The position numbers were made by a program, and so were the translations under genes. A DNA stretch of 64,000 bases from GCA-002728855 sp036340635 (GTDB lineage Bacteria; Bacteroidota; Bacteroidia; Flavobacteriales; Flavobacteriaceae): assembly GCA_036340635.1 (NCBI GenBank), contig JAYYYF010000032.1:51357-115356 (forward strand). The letters run 5' to 3'. Shown here one piece after another: positions 54,282 through 63,500 of this stretch; the stretch's first letter is position 1, and each line of letters starts with the position of its first letter. The notes beneath the pieces are model-generated. The model ran no database searches and was not told the DNA's origin. It was given only the letters and a program-made list of their open reading frames with translations.

Positions 54282-55157
54282 ATGAAGATTTTAGACGGTA
54301 AAAAGATATCACAAGATATAAAAGATGAAATTAAGACATTAGTTTCTCAAAGACTTGAAAAAGGTTTAAAAAAACCACATTTAGCAGCTATAATTGTTGG
54401 CGATGATGGTGCCAGTTTAACCTATGTAGGCAGCAAAGTTAAAGCATGTGATTATGTAGGTTTTGATTCAACTCTTATTCGTCTTGATGCATCAACTGAT
54501 GAAAAGTTTTTAATTGATCAGATAAAAAAACTTAATAATGATGTTTCAATTGATGGTTTCATAGTTCAGCTCCCCTTGCCAAAGGGAATCGATGAACAAA
54601 AGATTTTATTAGCTATAGATCCAAATAAAGATGTCGATGGTTTTCATCCTGCAAATTTTGGGAAAATGAGTCTAGAAATGCAATCATTTATTCCTGCGAC
54701 ACCATTTGGAATAATAGAGCTTTTTGATCGATACAACATTCAAACTTCAGGTAAAAATTGTGTTGTAATTGGAAGAAGTAATATTGTTGGACGTCCCATA
54801 AGTATTTTGTTAAGTCAAAAATCTAACAGAGGTAATGCAACAGTTACTTTGACACATAGTAAGACTAAAAACCTGAACTCAATAACTAAAAATGCTGACA
54901 TAATTATTTCTGCGTTAGGAATACCTGAGTTTTTAAAATCTGATATGGTAAAACAAGGAGTAGTTATTATAGATGTTGGTATAACAAGGGTTAAAAGTGA
55001 CTTTAACTCAAAAGGGTATATTATCAAAGGAGATGTTCACTATGAAAGTGTTGTTAAAAAAGCTAGCGCAATAACACCTGTTCCTGGTGGGGTTGGGCCA
55101 ATGACGATTTCAATGCTTTTAAAAAATACTTTGCTTGCTTGTCAAAGAAGGGATTAG
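54282..55157 (+). CDS. folD: Bifunctional methylenetetrahydrofolate dehydrogenase/cyclohydrolase
   Basis: A 291-residue enzyme interconverting 5,10-methylene-, methenyl- and 10-formyl-tetrahydrofolate. Motifs are VGDDGASLTYVGSKVKAC with the catalytic Tyr and Lys, VQLPLPKGID, DVDGFHPANFG, PATPFGIIEL, the NADP-binding VVIGRSNIVGRPISILL, and the C-terminal TPVPGGVGPMTISML. Probably co-transcribed with ffh. Confidence 0.97.
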   Translation: MKILDGKKISQDIKDEIKTLVSQRLEKGLKKPHLAAIIVGDDGASLTYVGSKVKACDYVGFDSTLIRLDASTDEKFLIDQIKKLNNDVSIDGFIVQLPLPKGIDEQKILLAIDPNKDVDGFHPANFGKMSLEMQSFIPATPFGIIELFDRYNIQTSGKNCVVIGRSNIVGRPISILLSQKSNRGNATVTLTHSKTKNLNSITKNADIIISALGIPEFLKSDMVKQGVVIIDVGITRVKSDFNSKGYIIKGDVHYESVVKKASAITPVPGGVGPMTISMLLKNTLLACQRRD

Positions 55158-55163
55158 ACCTTT

Positions 55164-55586
55164 TCATGTTTCAAATAATTGGTCAATATTTTTAAAAGAT
55201 TTAAATTCTAAAGCATTTCCAGAAGGATCATAGAAAAACATTGTCATTTGCTCACCTGGTAATCCTTCAAATCGGATGTATGGTTTAATTATAAATTTTA
55301 TCCCTCTATCAGCTAGTCTTTTTGAAAAATGATTGAATTCATTCCAAGGCAAAACGACGCCGAAATGAGGGACAGGAACTGATTTTCCATCTACTTCATT
55401 ATGATGCTTTTTTGCAACATGGGACTCATCAAGATGCAAGACTAGTTGATGTCCAAAGAGATTGTAGTCAGCCCATTCTGAACTCTTTCTGCCAGGTTTA
55501 CAACCTAGGAAATTTTCATAGAATGATGTTGCTTCTTCAAGATTATTAACTGGTATTGCCAAGTGAAAAGGTGAAATTTTATTCAT
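55164..55586 (-). CDS. VOC-superfamily (glyoxalase/dioxygenase-fold) protein
   Basis: About 140 residues with the start MNKISPFHLAIPVNNLEEATSFYENFLGCK at the ATG at 55586; a TTG two codons upstream is less likely. It has the paired beta-alpha-beta-beta-beta modules of the VOC fold. Candidate metal ligands are His in PFHLAIPV, His in VPHFGVVLPW and Glu in NALEFKSF. It could be a lyase, dioxygenase or isomerase; the reaction is not determined. The gene is convergent with folD and divergent from queE. Confidence 0.8.
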   Translation of the reverse strand: MNKISPFHLAIPVNNLEEATSFYENFLGCKPGRKSSEWADYNLFGHQLVLHLDESHVAKKHHNEVDGKSVPVPHFGVVLPWNEFNHFSKRLADRGIKFIIKPYIRFEGLPGEQMTMFFYDPSGNALEFKSFKNIDQLFET

Positions 55587-55643
55587 ATTCAAATATATAT
55601 TTTTTTGATAAATTTTGCTGACTTTATCTTTTATCTTTACGTC

Positions 55644-56276
55644 ATGAAATTTAGTCTAGTAAATGGTTTAATATCAAAAGGGTTAGAACTTCCAATAATG
55701 GATTTATTTTATACCATTCAAGGAGAAGGTTATCATAAAGGGAGCGCTGCTTTTTTTATTCGTGTCGGGGGATGTGATGTAGGATGTCACTGGTGTGATA
55801 TAAAGGAAAGCTGGGATTTTTCAAAATACCCTTTAAGAAGTATAGACGAGATTGTTTTTGAGGCAAAAAAATATTCCAAATTAGCTGTAATTACTGGTGG
55901 AGAACCACTAATGTGGAACATGGAACCAATTACTAATAAATTAAAAAAAATATCAATCAGGACTCATGTTGAAACTTCTGGAGCATATCCGGTTTCAGGG
56001 ATTTGGGATTGGTTTTGTTTGTCACCAAAAAAAAATAAATTACCTACGAAAGAAGCTTATAATAGAGCAGATGAATTAAAAATTATAATCCACAATAGGG
56101 ATGATTTAATTTTTGCTGAGAATCAATCTAAGTTAGTAAATAAAAGATGTAAACTTTTTTTGCAACCTGAGTGGGAAAACAAAGATAAAATGACTCCTAA
56201 AATAGTTGATTATATTATGAAAAATCCAAAATGGAAGATTTCCTTACAAACTCATAAATATATTGGGGTCAAATAA
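55644..56276 (+). CDS. queE: 7-carboxy-7-deazaguanine synthase
   Basis: A radical SAM enzyme of ~210 residues from the ATG at 55644; an in-frame TTG at 55605 would add an atypical 13 residues. The 4Fe-4S motif is GGCDVGCHWCD (Cys44, Cys48, Cys51; C-x3-C-x2-C), preceded by FYTIQGEGYHKGSAAFFIR and followed by VITGGEPLMW and THVETSGAYPV. It converts carboxytetrahydropterin to 7-carboxy-7-deazaguanine for queuosine. Other queuosine genes are not in the window. Confidence 0.93.
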   Translation: MKFSLVNGLISKGLELPIMDLFYTIQGEGYHKGSAAFFIRVGGCDVGCHWCDIKESWDFSKYPLRSIDEIVFEAKKYSKLAVITGGEPLMWNMEPITNKLKKISIRTHVETSGAYPVSGIWDWFCLSPKKNKLPTKEAYNRADELKIIIHNRDDLIFAENQSKLVNKRCKLFLQPEWENKDKMTPKIVDYIMKNPKWKISLQTHKYIGVK

Positions 56277-56278
56277 GT

Positions 56279-57436
56279 TTAAGGATATAACAGGTACTTT
56301 TTTCTAATTTCTTTAAATTCTCCCAATTTTTTTTCCCAGCTTTTTCTTATTTTTTTTTCACTAACACCTGAAATGATCTGTTCTTTTAAACTTTCAGTTC
56401 CAGAAATTCTATCAAACCCTTTTAGGAAGAAATCTTTTTTTATTGGAAATTTAGAATATGAATCTAATAACCATTTAATTTCAATTTGTTCAGGTCTATC
56501 AATAGATCTAAGATCTACACCATAACAAATTTCATTTTTTAATTTAGGGTTTTTTGCCCCAAAATTGGGTTCGGGAGTAAAATTAAATGTCCCTTTTGGA
56601 AATTTAGGACTTCCATAGACTTGGAATTGCATTTCCGTTCCCCTGCCTATACTTATTAAAGTTGGTTCAAGTAAACAAAGGGAAGGGTATAGGGCAACAG
56701 ATTGAGGGTTTGGAAGATTTGGAGATGGTCTGATTTTTAAATCATAAGATGATTGGTGACTATAATTTTTTATTTTTATGACTTTCAGGTTACATTCGGC
56801 GCCTTCTTTTAGCCAGCCCTCTCCATTTATCATTTTAGCATATTCGCCAATTGTCATGCCATAAACTATAGGGACAGGATGCATGCCAACGAAACTTTTG
56901 TTTTTAATATCTAAAACTGGGCCATCGACATAATGGATGTTTGGATTTGGTCGGTCTAGCAATAATAGAGGTATGTTTTTTTCAGAACAAGCTTCCATTA
57001 TGTAGTGTAGAGTTGACAAATACGTATAAAATCTTACACCGACATCTTGCAAATCAAAAACCATAATAGAGATCCCATTTAAGTCATCTTCAGAAGGTTT
57101 TTTCTTTTCTCCATACAATGAAACTATGGGGAGATTTGTTTTATTATCAATATTATCATCAAATACTTCGCCAGCATCTAGTTTCCCTCTAAATCCATGT
57201 TCAGGAGCAAACACTTTTACAATATTAATTTCTAGAGATAAAAGTGAATCAATAAGGTGAGTTTTAGAATTTATAAGACTTGCTTGATGTGCTACAACCC
57301 CTACTTTTTTATTTTTCAAAACAGGTAGAAATTCATTTATTTGTTCTGCCCCTACAACTATTCTTTCTTGTGAAATAGTTATACCATGAGATAGAGACAA
57401 AAGAAAAAATAAAAATGTAATTTTGAAATTAATCAT
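56279..57436 (-). CDS. NamZ-like exo-beta-N-acetylmuramidase (DUF1343)
   Basis: A 385-residue secreted protein (signal peptide ~1-22, ending ITISQ). It has the DUF1343 landmarks KKVGVVAHQASLIN, KVFAPEHGFRGKLDAGE, MVFDLQDVGVRFYTYLSTLHYIMEAC, LLDRPNPN, IVYGMTIGEYAKMINGEGW and PSPNLPNPQSVALYPSLCLLE. Members characterised elsewhere release N-acetylmuramic acid from the non-reducing end of peptidoglycan fragments, so cell-wall recycling or scavenging is likely. The gene is monocistronic, divergent from the permease at 57454. Confidence 0.87.
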   Translation of the reverse strand: MINFKITFLFFLLSLSHGITISQERIVVGAEQINEFLPVLKNKKVGVVAHQASLINSKTHLIDSLLSLEINIVKVFAPEHGFRGKLDAGEVFDDNIDNKTNLPIVSLYGEKKKPSEDDLNGISIMVFDLQDVGVRFYTYLSTLHYIMEACSEKNIPLLLLDRPNPNIHYVDGPVLDIKNKSFVGMHPVPIVYGMTIGEYAKMINGEGWLKEGAECNLKVIKIKNYSHQSSYDLKIRPSPNLPNPQSVALYPSLCLLEPTLISIGRGTEMQFQVYGSPKFPKGTFNFTPEPNFGAKNPKLKNEICYGVDLRSIDRPEQIEIKWLLDSYSKFPIKKDFFLKGFDRISGTESLKEQIISGVSEKKIRKSWEKKLGEFKEIRKKYLLYP

Positions 57437-57453
57437 TCAAATGCAAATTTAAT

Positions 57454-58689
57454 TTGAATTTACCATTATTTATAGCAATGCGAATGCGAAAACTAGGATA
57501 CTATAAAAGTAGTGTTTCAGGTCGGATAATTAAAATTGCTATAATTACTGTTGCTATTTCGATGGGAATGATTCTTATTTCAGTCTCGTCAGGTAAAGGC
57601 CTTCAAGTTGAAATAAAGAAAAAAACAACGGCTTTTAATGGTCATTTAATAGTAGTTCCTTTTGAAAATAATGAATCGGAGATTTCAATCAATCCAATTG
57701 TCGATTCCATTGGAATACAGAAGAAAATTGCAGAAATACCTGAGGTTGTCTACGTTCAGGGAACAGCTAGTAAGGCTTGCATTTTAAGGAACCAAGGTCA
57801 GTTTGAAGGTGTTTTTTATAAGGGGGTGGGTGTCGATTACAAATGGGAATTTTTAAAAATATTTTTGGTTTCTGGCCGATTTCCTAAAATTTCTTCAAAG
57901 ATCTCTAATGAAATTATTATTTCAAAAGATATATCTGATAGACTCAAAATTGATTTGGGAGAAAATATAGACGCTTATTTTTATGGAAATACAAATCAAA
58001 ATTATCCAAACATTAGAAAGTTTAGTGTTGTAGGGTTTTTTTCAACTGGATTTCCTGATTTTGATCAATCTTTTATTATAGGAGATATTAAACATATTAA
58101 AAACATCAACAAGTGGAAAGAAAATTATGTAGGTAATTATGAAGTTTTTTTAACTGATATGAAGTATTCAGATAAAATAGGGAATGTAATATATAATGAG
58201 TTGCCATCTGATTTGGATGTTACAGGATTGATTCAAAAATATCCAGATATTTTTCAGTGGATATCACTTTTTGATTTTAATATTTTTATAATATTTTTTG
58301 TTATGACAATAGTTGGAATTGTAAACACTTCAACTGCTTTACTTGTTTTAATATTAGAACGTTCAAAAATGATAGGCCTTTTAAAATCAATTGGGTCAAA
58401 TAACTTGCTAATTCAAAAAGTTTTTATTTGGAATGGTCTCTCAATCATGAGCTATGGGCTGTTTTGGGGCAATTTAATTGGTCTTACTTTTTATTTTAGT
58501 CAAAATTATTTTAAGTGGATTAAACTTGATCCCAAAATATATTATGCTGATCATGTACCTGTATATTTAACTTTTATAGACGTGCTATTTCTGAATTTTT
58601 TATTCCTAACAATTAGTGGAATTTTACTTTTTCTTCCATTAATGATTATAGGCAAAATCAGTCCAGCAAAAGTTTTGCGCTTTAATTAA
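57454..58689 (+). CDS. LolC/FtsX-like ABC transporter permease
   Basis: A 411-residue inner-membrane permease with the MacB/FtsX architecture. One N-terminal helix (IIKIAIITVAISMGMILISV), a large periplasmic domain (~60-270), then three C-terminal helices with MIGLLKSIGSNNLLIQKVFIW as the ATPase-contacting loop. The end LRFN and the start MNLPLFIAMRMRK resemble Flavobacteriia LolC-type permeases. The start codon is TTG at 57454; an ATG eight codons in is the alternative. No ATPase gene is adjacent. The likely role is lipoprotein sorting, by inference. Confidence 0.85.
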   Translation: MNLPLFIAMRMRKLGYYKSSVSGRIIKIAIITVAISMGMILISVSSGKGLQVEIKKKTTAFNGHLIVVPFENNESEISINPIVDSIGIQKKIAEIPEVVYVQGTASKACILRNQGQFEGVFYKGVGVDYKWEFLKIFLVSGRFPKISSKISNEIIISKDISDRLKIDLGENIDAYFYGNTNQNYPNIRKFSVVGFFSTGFPDFDQSFIIGDIKHIKNINKWKENYVGNYEVFLTDMKYSDKIGNVIYNELPSDLDVTGLIQKYPDIFQWISLFDFNIFIIFFVMTIVGIVNTSTALLVLILERSKMIGLLKSIGSNNLLIQKVFIWNGLSIMSYGLFWGNLIGLTFYFSQNYFKWIKLDPKIYYADHVPVYLTFIDVLFLNFLFLTISGILLFLPLMIIGKISPAKVLRFN

Positions 58690-58743
58690 TTTTTTTAAAA
58701 GATAAAGGTTTAACAATTAATATATTTGGACAAATTTTCATTT

Positions 58744-59721
58744 ATGAAATATGCTTCAAACATTTTAGAAACAATAGGCAAAACACCACTGGTTAAATTA
58801 AATAAGATAACATCTGAAATCCCATCACTTGTTTTGGCTAAAATTGAAAGCTTTAATCCTGGAAATTCAATTAAAGATAGAATTGCTGTTAAAATGATTG
58901 AAGATGCTGAAAAACAAGGGAAACTTTTGAAAGGAGGCGTTGTAATTGAGGGAACATCAGGTAATACAGGGATGGGATTGGCATTGACTACAATAGTTAA
59001 AGGGTATAAACTTATTTGTGTTACTAATGACAAACAGTCCAAGGAGAAAATTGATGTTCTTGAGGCAATGGGTGCTGAAGTTGTAATTTGTCCTGCAGAT
59101 GTTCAGCCAGAAGATAGCAGATCTTATTACAGTGTTTCTAAAAAATTAGCGGAAGAAACTCCAAACTCCTGGTTTGTTGGACAATATGATAATCTTTCAA
59201 ATAGTCTCACCCACTATGAACAAACTGGTCCTGAGATATGGGATCAAACAGAAGGAAAAATCACTCATTTCGTAGTCGGTGTTGGTACAGGAGGAACCAT
59301 TTCAGGTGTTGCAAATTTTCTGAAAGAAAAAAATCCTAAAATTAAAATTTGGGGAATAGACACTTATGGATCAGTTTTTAAAAAATACCATGAGACTGGC
59401 ATTTTTGACAAAGATGAAATTTATCCATATACAACTGAAGGTATTGGTGAAGATATAATCCCTGAAAACGTTGCATTTGATTTGATTGATCATTTTGAAA
59501 AGGTAAATGATAAAGATGCTGCAATCTATACTAGAAAACTAGCTAGGGAAGAAGGTATTTTTGCTGGAAATTCAAGTGGTGCAGCTATTAAAGGACTTTT
59601 ACAACTCAAACAAAGATTAAGTAAAAAAGATGTCGTTGTGGTATTGTTGCATGATTCTGGAAGTAGGTATATTGGAAAAATTTATAATAATGATTGGATG
59701 AGACAAAAGGGGTTTATATAA
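58744..59721 (+). CDS. Cysteine synthase / cystathionine beta-synthase-like PLP enzyme
   Basis: About 325 residues starting at the ATG at 58744 (an in-frame TTG at 58726 is possible). Fold type II PLP enzyme: PGNSIKDRIAVKM carries the Schiff-base lysine, EGTSGNTGMGLAL binds substrate carboxylate, and VGVGTGGTISG holds the phosphate. There are no CBS regulatory domains. The close match to cystathionine beta-synthase-type sequences in Bacteroidota (ADVQPEDSRSYYSVSKKLAEETP) leaves open whether it makes cysteine or cystathionine. It converges with the next gene. Confidence 0.9.
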   Translation: MKYASNILETIGKTPLVKLNKITSEIPSLVLAKIESFNPGNSIKDRIAVKMIEDAEKQGKLLKGGVVIEGTSGNTGMGLALTTIVKGYKLICVTNDKQSKEKIDVLEAMGAEVVICPADVQPEDSRSYYSVSKKLAEETPNSWFVGQYDNLSNSLTHYEQTGPEIWDQTEGKITHFVVGVGTGGTISGVANFLKEKNPKIKIWGIDTYGSVFKKYHETGIFDKDEIYPYTTEGIGEDIIPENVAFDLIDHFEKVNDKDAAIYTRKLAREEGIFAGNSSGAAIKGLLQLKQRLSKKDVVVVLLHDSGSRYIGKIYNNDWMRQKGFI

Positions 59722-59727
59722 AATGTA

Positions 59728-60357
59728 CTATTTGATTTTTTTGCCTCTTTTGTCAAACTTTATTACCTCAGAAACAACTCTTCCATTTTCATAGGCAGCC
59801 CTTTCTTTTAATTGTCCATTAGAATAATAATCTTCCCAGACACCTTGCCTTTTACCAAGGCTGTTTAATTCAAAGCTTTTTTGTATCTGACCATTGGCGT
59901 AAAAGTATATACTTTTACCAGTCATTATTCCTTTATCAAATTGATTAGATTCTTTTAATAGGCCATTTTCCCAAAAATATTTTCTTTCACCTGTTAGTAG
60001 ACCTTTTGAATAATTAAGCTTTTCTTTAATTGATCCATCTTCATAAAAAGATGTTGAAATCCCTTCTAATTTTCCATTTAAATAAAAGTTTTCTAGCTTA
60101 ATGTTTTTATTTGCATAAAATTCACGATAAGAACCCGAGAGTATTCCTTTTTCAACTTCGAATTCTTTCAAAATTATATCTGAATTATTTCTCTCAAAGA
60201 TCATACCTGTTATAGGTTTTTCGTTGTATAGATAAATAACTCCTCGTGTATTTTTGTTTATTTGAACATCTTCAACATTATAAACACTAGGGGACTTTTT
60301 ACAGTTAAAAAAGAAAAGTGTTATAAATAAGATTTTTAAAATTTGAAGTGGTTTCAA
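59728..60357 (-). CDS. MORN-repeat (YwqK-like) lipoprotein
   Basis: A 209-residue lipoprotein (lipobox FFFNC, Cys19) with about six MORN_2-type units such as GSYREFYANKNIKLE, GISTSFYEDGSIKEK, GERKYFWENGLLKE, GKSIYFYANGQIQKS and GVWEDYYSNGQLKE. This repeat is common in Bacteroidota surface lipoproteins, some annotated as YwqK antitoxin-like. No toxin partner is adjacent. The role is unknown; a binding or scaffold function is plausible from the repeat geometry. Confidence 0.82.
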   Translation of the reverse strand: MKPLQILKILFITLFFFNCKKSPSVYNVEDVQINKNTRGVIYLYNEKPITGMIFERNNSDIILKEFEVEKGILSGSYREFYANKNIKLENFYLNGKLEGISTSFYEDGSIKEKLNYSKGLLTGERKYFWENGLLKESNQFDKGIMTGKSIYFYANGQIQKSFELNSLGKRQGVWEDYYSNGQLKERAAYENGRVVSEVIKFDKRGKKIK

Positions 60358-60506
60358 ACTAAAATATTTTGATCAATTATGGCTGTTTTTGATATTTAAA
60401 ATTTAAATAAAAGTAAAAAATTAAATTTGTTTAATTTTTTTTGTCTTGCATTAAGTATAATAAATACTCTAAAATTTCGTTATTTTGTTAATAAACAGAG
60501 TAATAG

Positions 60507-63500
60507 TTGAGTAAGTATAAAGCTTTTTTTAAACAGCTGAAAACGGCAGTTGTTGTTTTATTTATCTTTGGCGGCTTCAGTCTTAGTGCTCAGGATATTG
60601 GTGTAACAAATATTGAAATAGTTGAGGGTACTCTTGATACTAGTGCTGCTTCAAAGACTTACAACCTTTGTTCTACCGAAACAGTTACCCTAAATATTGG
60701 AATCAGAAATTTTGGAACAAATCCAGAAACTATTACAGGTCAGACTATTCGTCTTTATATTACTGGAGTAAACAGTTTCGCAGGAGGAACTGTAAGTTAT
60801 ACAGCTACAATAAACCCTGTCACAACAATAGCTGCAGGAGCAATATCAACTTTAACTTATCATACAAATTTTTCTGGTAGCCCACCGGGTTTAAATTTTA
60901 GCAATTACGGAATTTCAACAATTGTTGTTTCAGCAACTTCTGTTTCTGGAACGGGGGACACAAATACTGACAATGATGCTTATGATATAAGGGGTTTTGT
61001 ATATACCCCAACCGCACCAACCCTAACTGTTTCCCCTGTAACTCCTGAGATATGTGTTGGTGATGAAATATTTTTCCAAATTTCTCCCGCGGGTGGAACC
61101 CTGTATAAATTTTATCTCAATGGATCAATGGTTCAATCCAGTACTACAGATAATACGATTACTTTTTCTTCCGATCCATCGGACGCTGATTCTGTCTCCA
61201 ACGGAGATAAGATTACCATAGCATTTACTGATGCAAACGGTTGTGTAGCTGATACCTCAACCCAAAGTGTCACCATTACAGTTAATGGGCTTCCAGATGC
61301 AACAATTTCTTCTGATGCAGTTAGCAATCAAGTATGTAAGGGTACTGATGTAACCTTTACGGCTACTGGGGGGACACAGTATGAATTTAAAGTAGATGGA
61401 GTTATCAGACAAGCTCTATCTGCTTCATCAACATTTGTAACTTCTGCAATTTCTGACACCTCAACTGTTACTGTTGTTGCTTATAATTCAAATGGATGTA
61501 AAGATGAGGCTTCTCTTCAAATGCAAGTTTTAGAAGTGTACAATCCAGGGGTCATAACTCTACAAAATGCAGCTGACTCAACAATTTGTTACGGGACCGT
61601 ACCTACGGGTAATGTTAGCTCTACAGCCACTGCAAGTGGAACTGACGTTATAACTTACCAGTGGCAGAGCTCAATTAATGGCTCTGATTGGGTAAATATT
61701 GATGGAGAGACTAGTGTTAATTATCAACCACCTGCTTTATTTCAAACTACTTACTTTAGAAGAAAAGCACTTAATACCCTTGGGGACCTAACATGCGATC
61801 AAGCTCCATATACTAATGTGGTAGATATCACTGTTGATCCTGAATTTGTAATCAATTTAGCAACTAACAATGCTTCCAATACATTTTGTATTGGTGATGC
61901 TGTAACTGTATCTGCAGCTTCAGGGGCAGCTACTTATACCTTTAAAATAAATGGCGTAACTACACAAGCTTCATCAACTGAAAACTTATTTTTAACTGTA
62001 TCCACTACTACTTCTGCAGGAACAAAAGAGGTTTCTAATGGAGATACAATTTCCGTTAGTGTAATTGATGGTAATGGCTGTGAAACAACACAGTCTTTAT
62101 CTATAATTGCTAGCGCAAGTCCATTGAATCCTGGTTTATCAACAAATGCTCCAGGGAACATAATATGTTCTGGGGATGAGATTGTAATTACGGCATCTGG
62201 TGGCGATAGCTATCAGTTTTTTATAAATGAAACTCCTCCTGCGCCGGGTCAGGCAGTGGGGAATGTTTTGACCACATCTTCATTAACTGATAGTTCAACA
62301 ATAAAGGTTATTGCGTCTAATTCTTTTGGGTGTTCTGAAACAGCAACTATTACTGTTAGGGTATTAAGTATAACAGATCCCGGAACAATTGCTTTGTCAG
62401 TAGCTACAGATACTACAATATGTTTTGGTGAGGAGCCGGCAGGTGTTATCACTAGTACACTAGCAGCTTCAACAAGTCAGAGCCTTTATTATCAATGGCA
62501 GGCAAAAACTGTTACTGGGACATGGATAAATATTCCCTCAAATGCAAATTCTCCCACTTATGATCCTGGCGTATTAAATGGGACTACTAGTTTTAGACGT
62601 TTGGCAAAAGCATATATAGATGCTAATGGTGATGGAATACCAAACGATGGAAAGGTATGTACTAGTGATCCAAGTTCAAATATTATTACCATTACAGTCA
62701 ATCCCGCTTATGTTCCAAACTTAAGCACAGGAGTTGCTGGAGATCAATTTTGTTCTGGTGATACAATTTCACTTTCTGTAGCTGCTGTGAGTGGTCCAGC
62801 TACATATACCTTCACCATAGAAGATAGTGCAACAAGAAGTCAGACGTCAAATGTTAGTAGAACTTTTGTTACAACTGCCGGTAATGGTGGGGGACTTGAA
62901 ATTAACGATGGGGAAAGAGTAAAGATTGAAGTTGAAGATGCTGCAGGATGTGTATATACGGAAGAAATTGTTATTTCAGTAAGTAACTTCAACACTTCTG
63001 GATTAGCTCAAATTACAACTAATCCAGCAGATGGGGTTATTTGTCCTGGTGAGAGTATTTCCTTTACGGCATTACCTGTTGGACCTAGCTATACATATTC
63101 ATTTAAATTAAATGGAATTGCAGCAGTTCCATCTGAGGTAGTAACTAATGTTTATACGACAAGCAGTATTGTTTCTGAATCTACAGTAGAGCTTACTGTT
63201 CAAGATGCTGCGGGTTGTTCTGCTTCTGTAACTGTTACAGTTTATGTTCCAGTTCTTGCAACTGCAGGTGCTATATCTGCAACGGCAGCTGATCTCACAT
63301 TGTGCCCTGGAGGAACTTTAGCTAGTGATATAGACGGTAACGGTACCCTAGCAGGTGGAGCTACAGCTACTTTGGCTGGATTTTCTTCTGCCGGAGCTAC
63401 AGTAACCTATCAGTGGCAATCTAGAACGGGAGCAACTTGGGAAAACATTGATGGTCAAACGGATGCAGATTTGCCAGCAGGGACAGTTATATTTTCACAG

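Noticed and set aside
57444..57451. TAAATTTG -7 box for the namZ-like gene
   Set aside because: It lies only 8 bases from the start codon, leaving practically no leader, and has no -33 partner; the region is very AT-rich, so chance is likely.
59728..60357. Toxin-antitoxin system suggested by the YwqK-like label
   Set aside because: The protein is a MORN-repeat lipoprotein and no toxin gene lies beside it.
60668..62452. Several short open frames on both strands inside the giant surface gene
   Set aside because: The main frame is uninterrupted from 60507 to the window edge with clear protein modules; the short frames have no family features.
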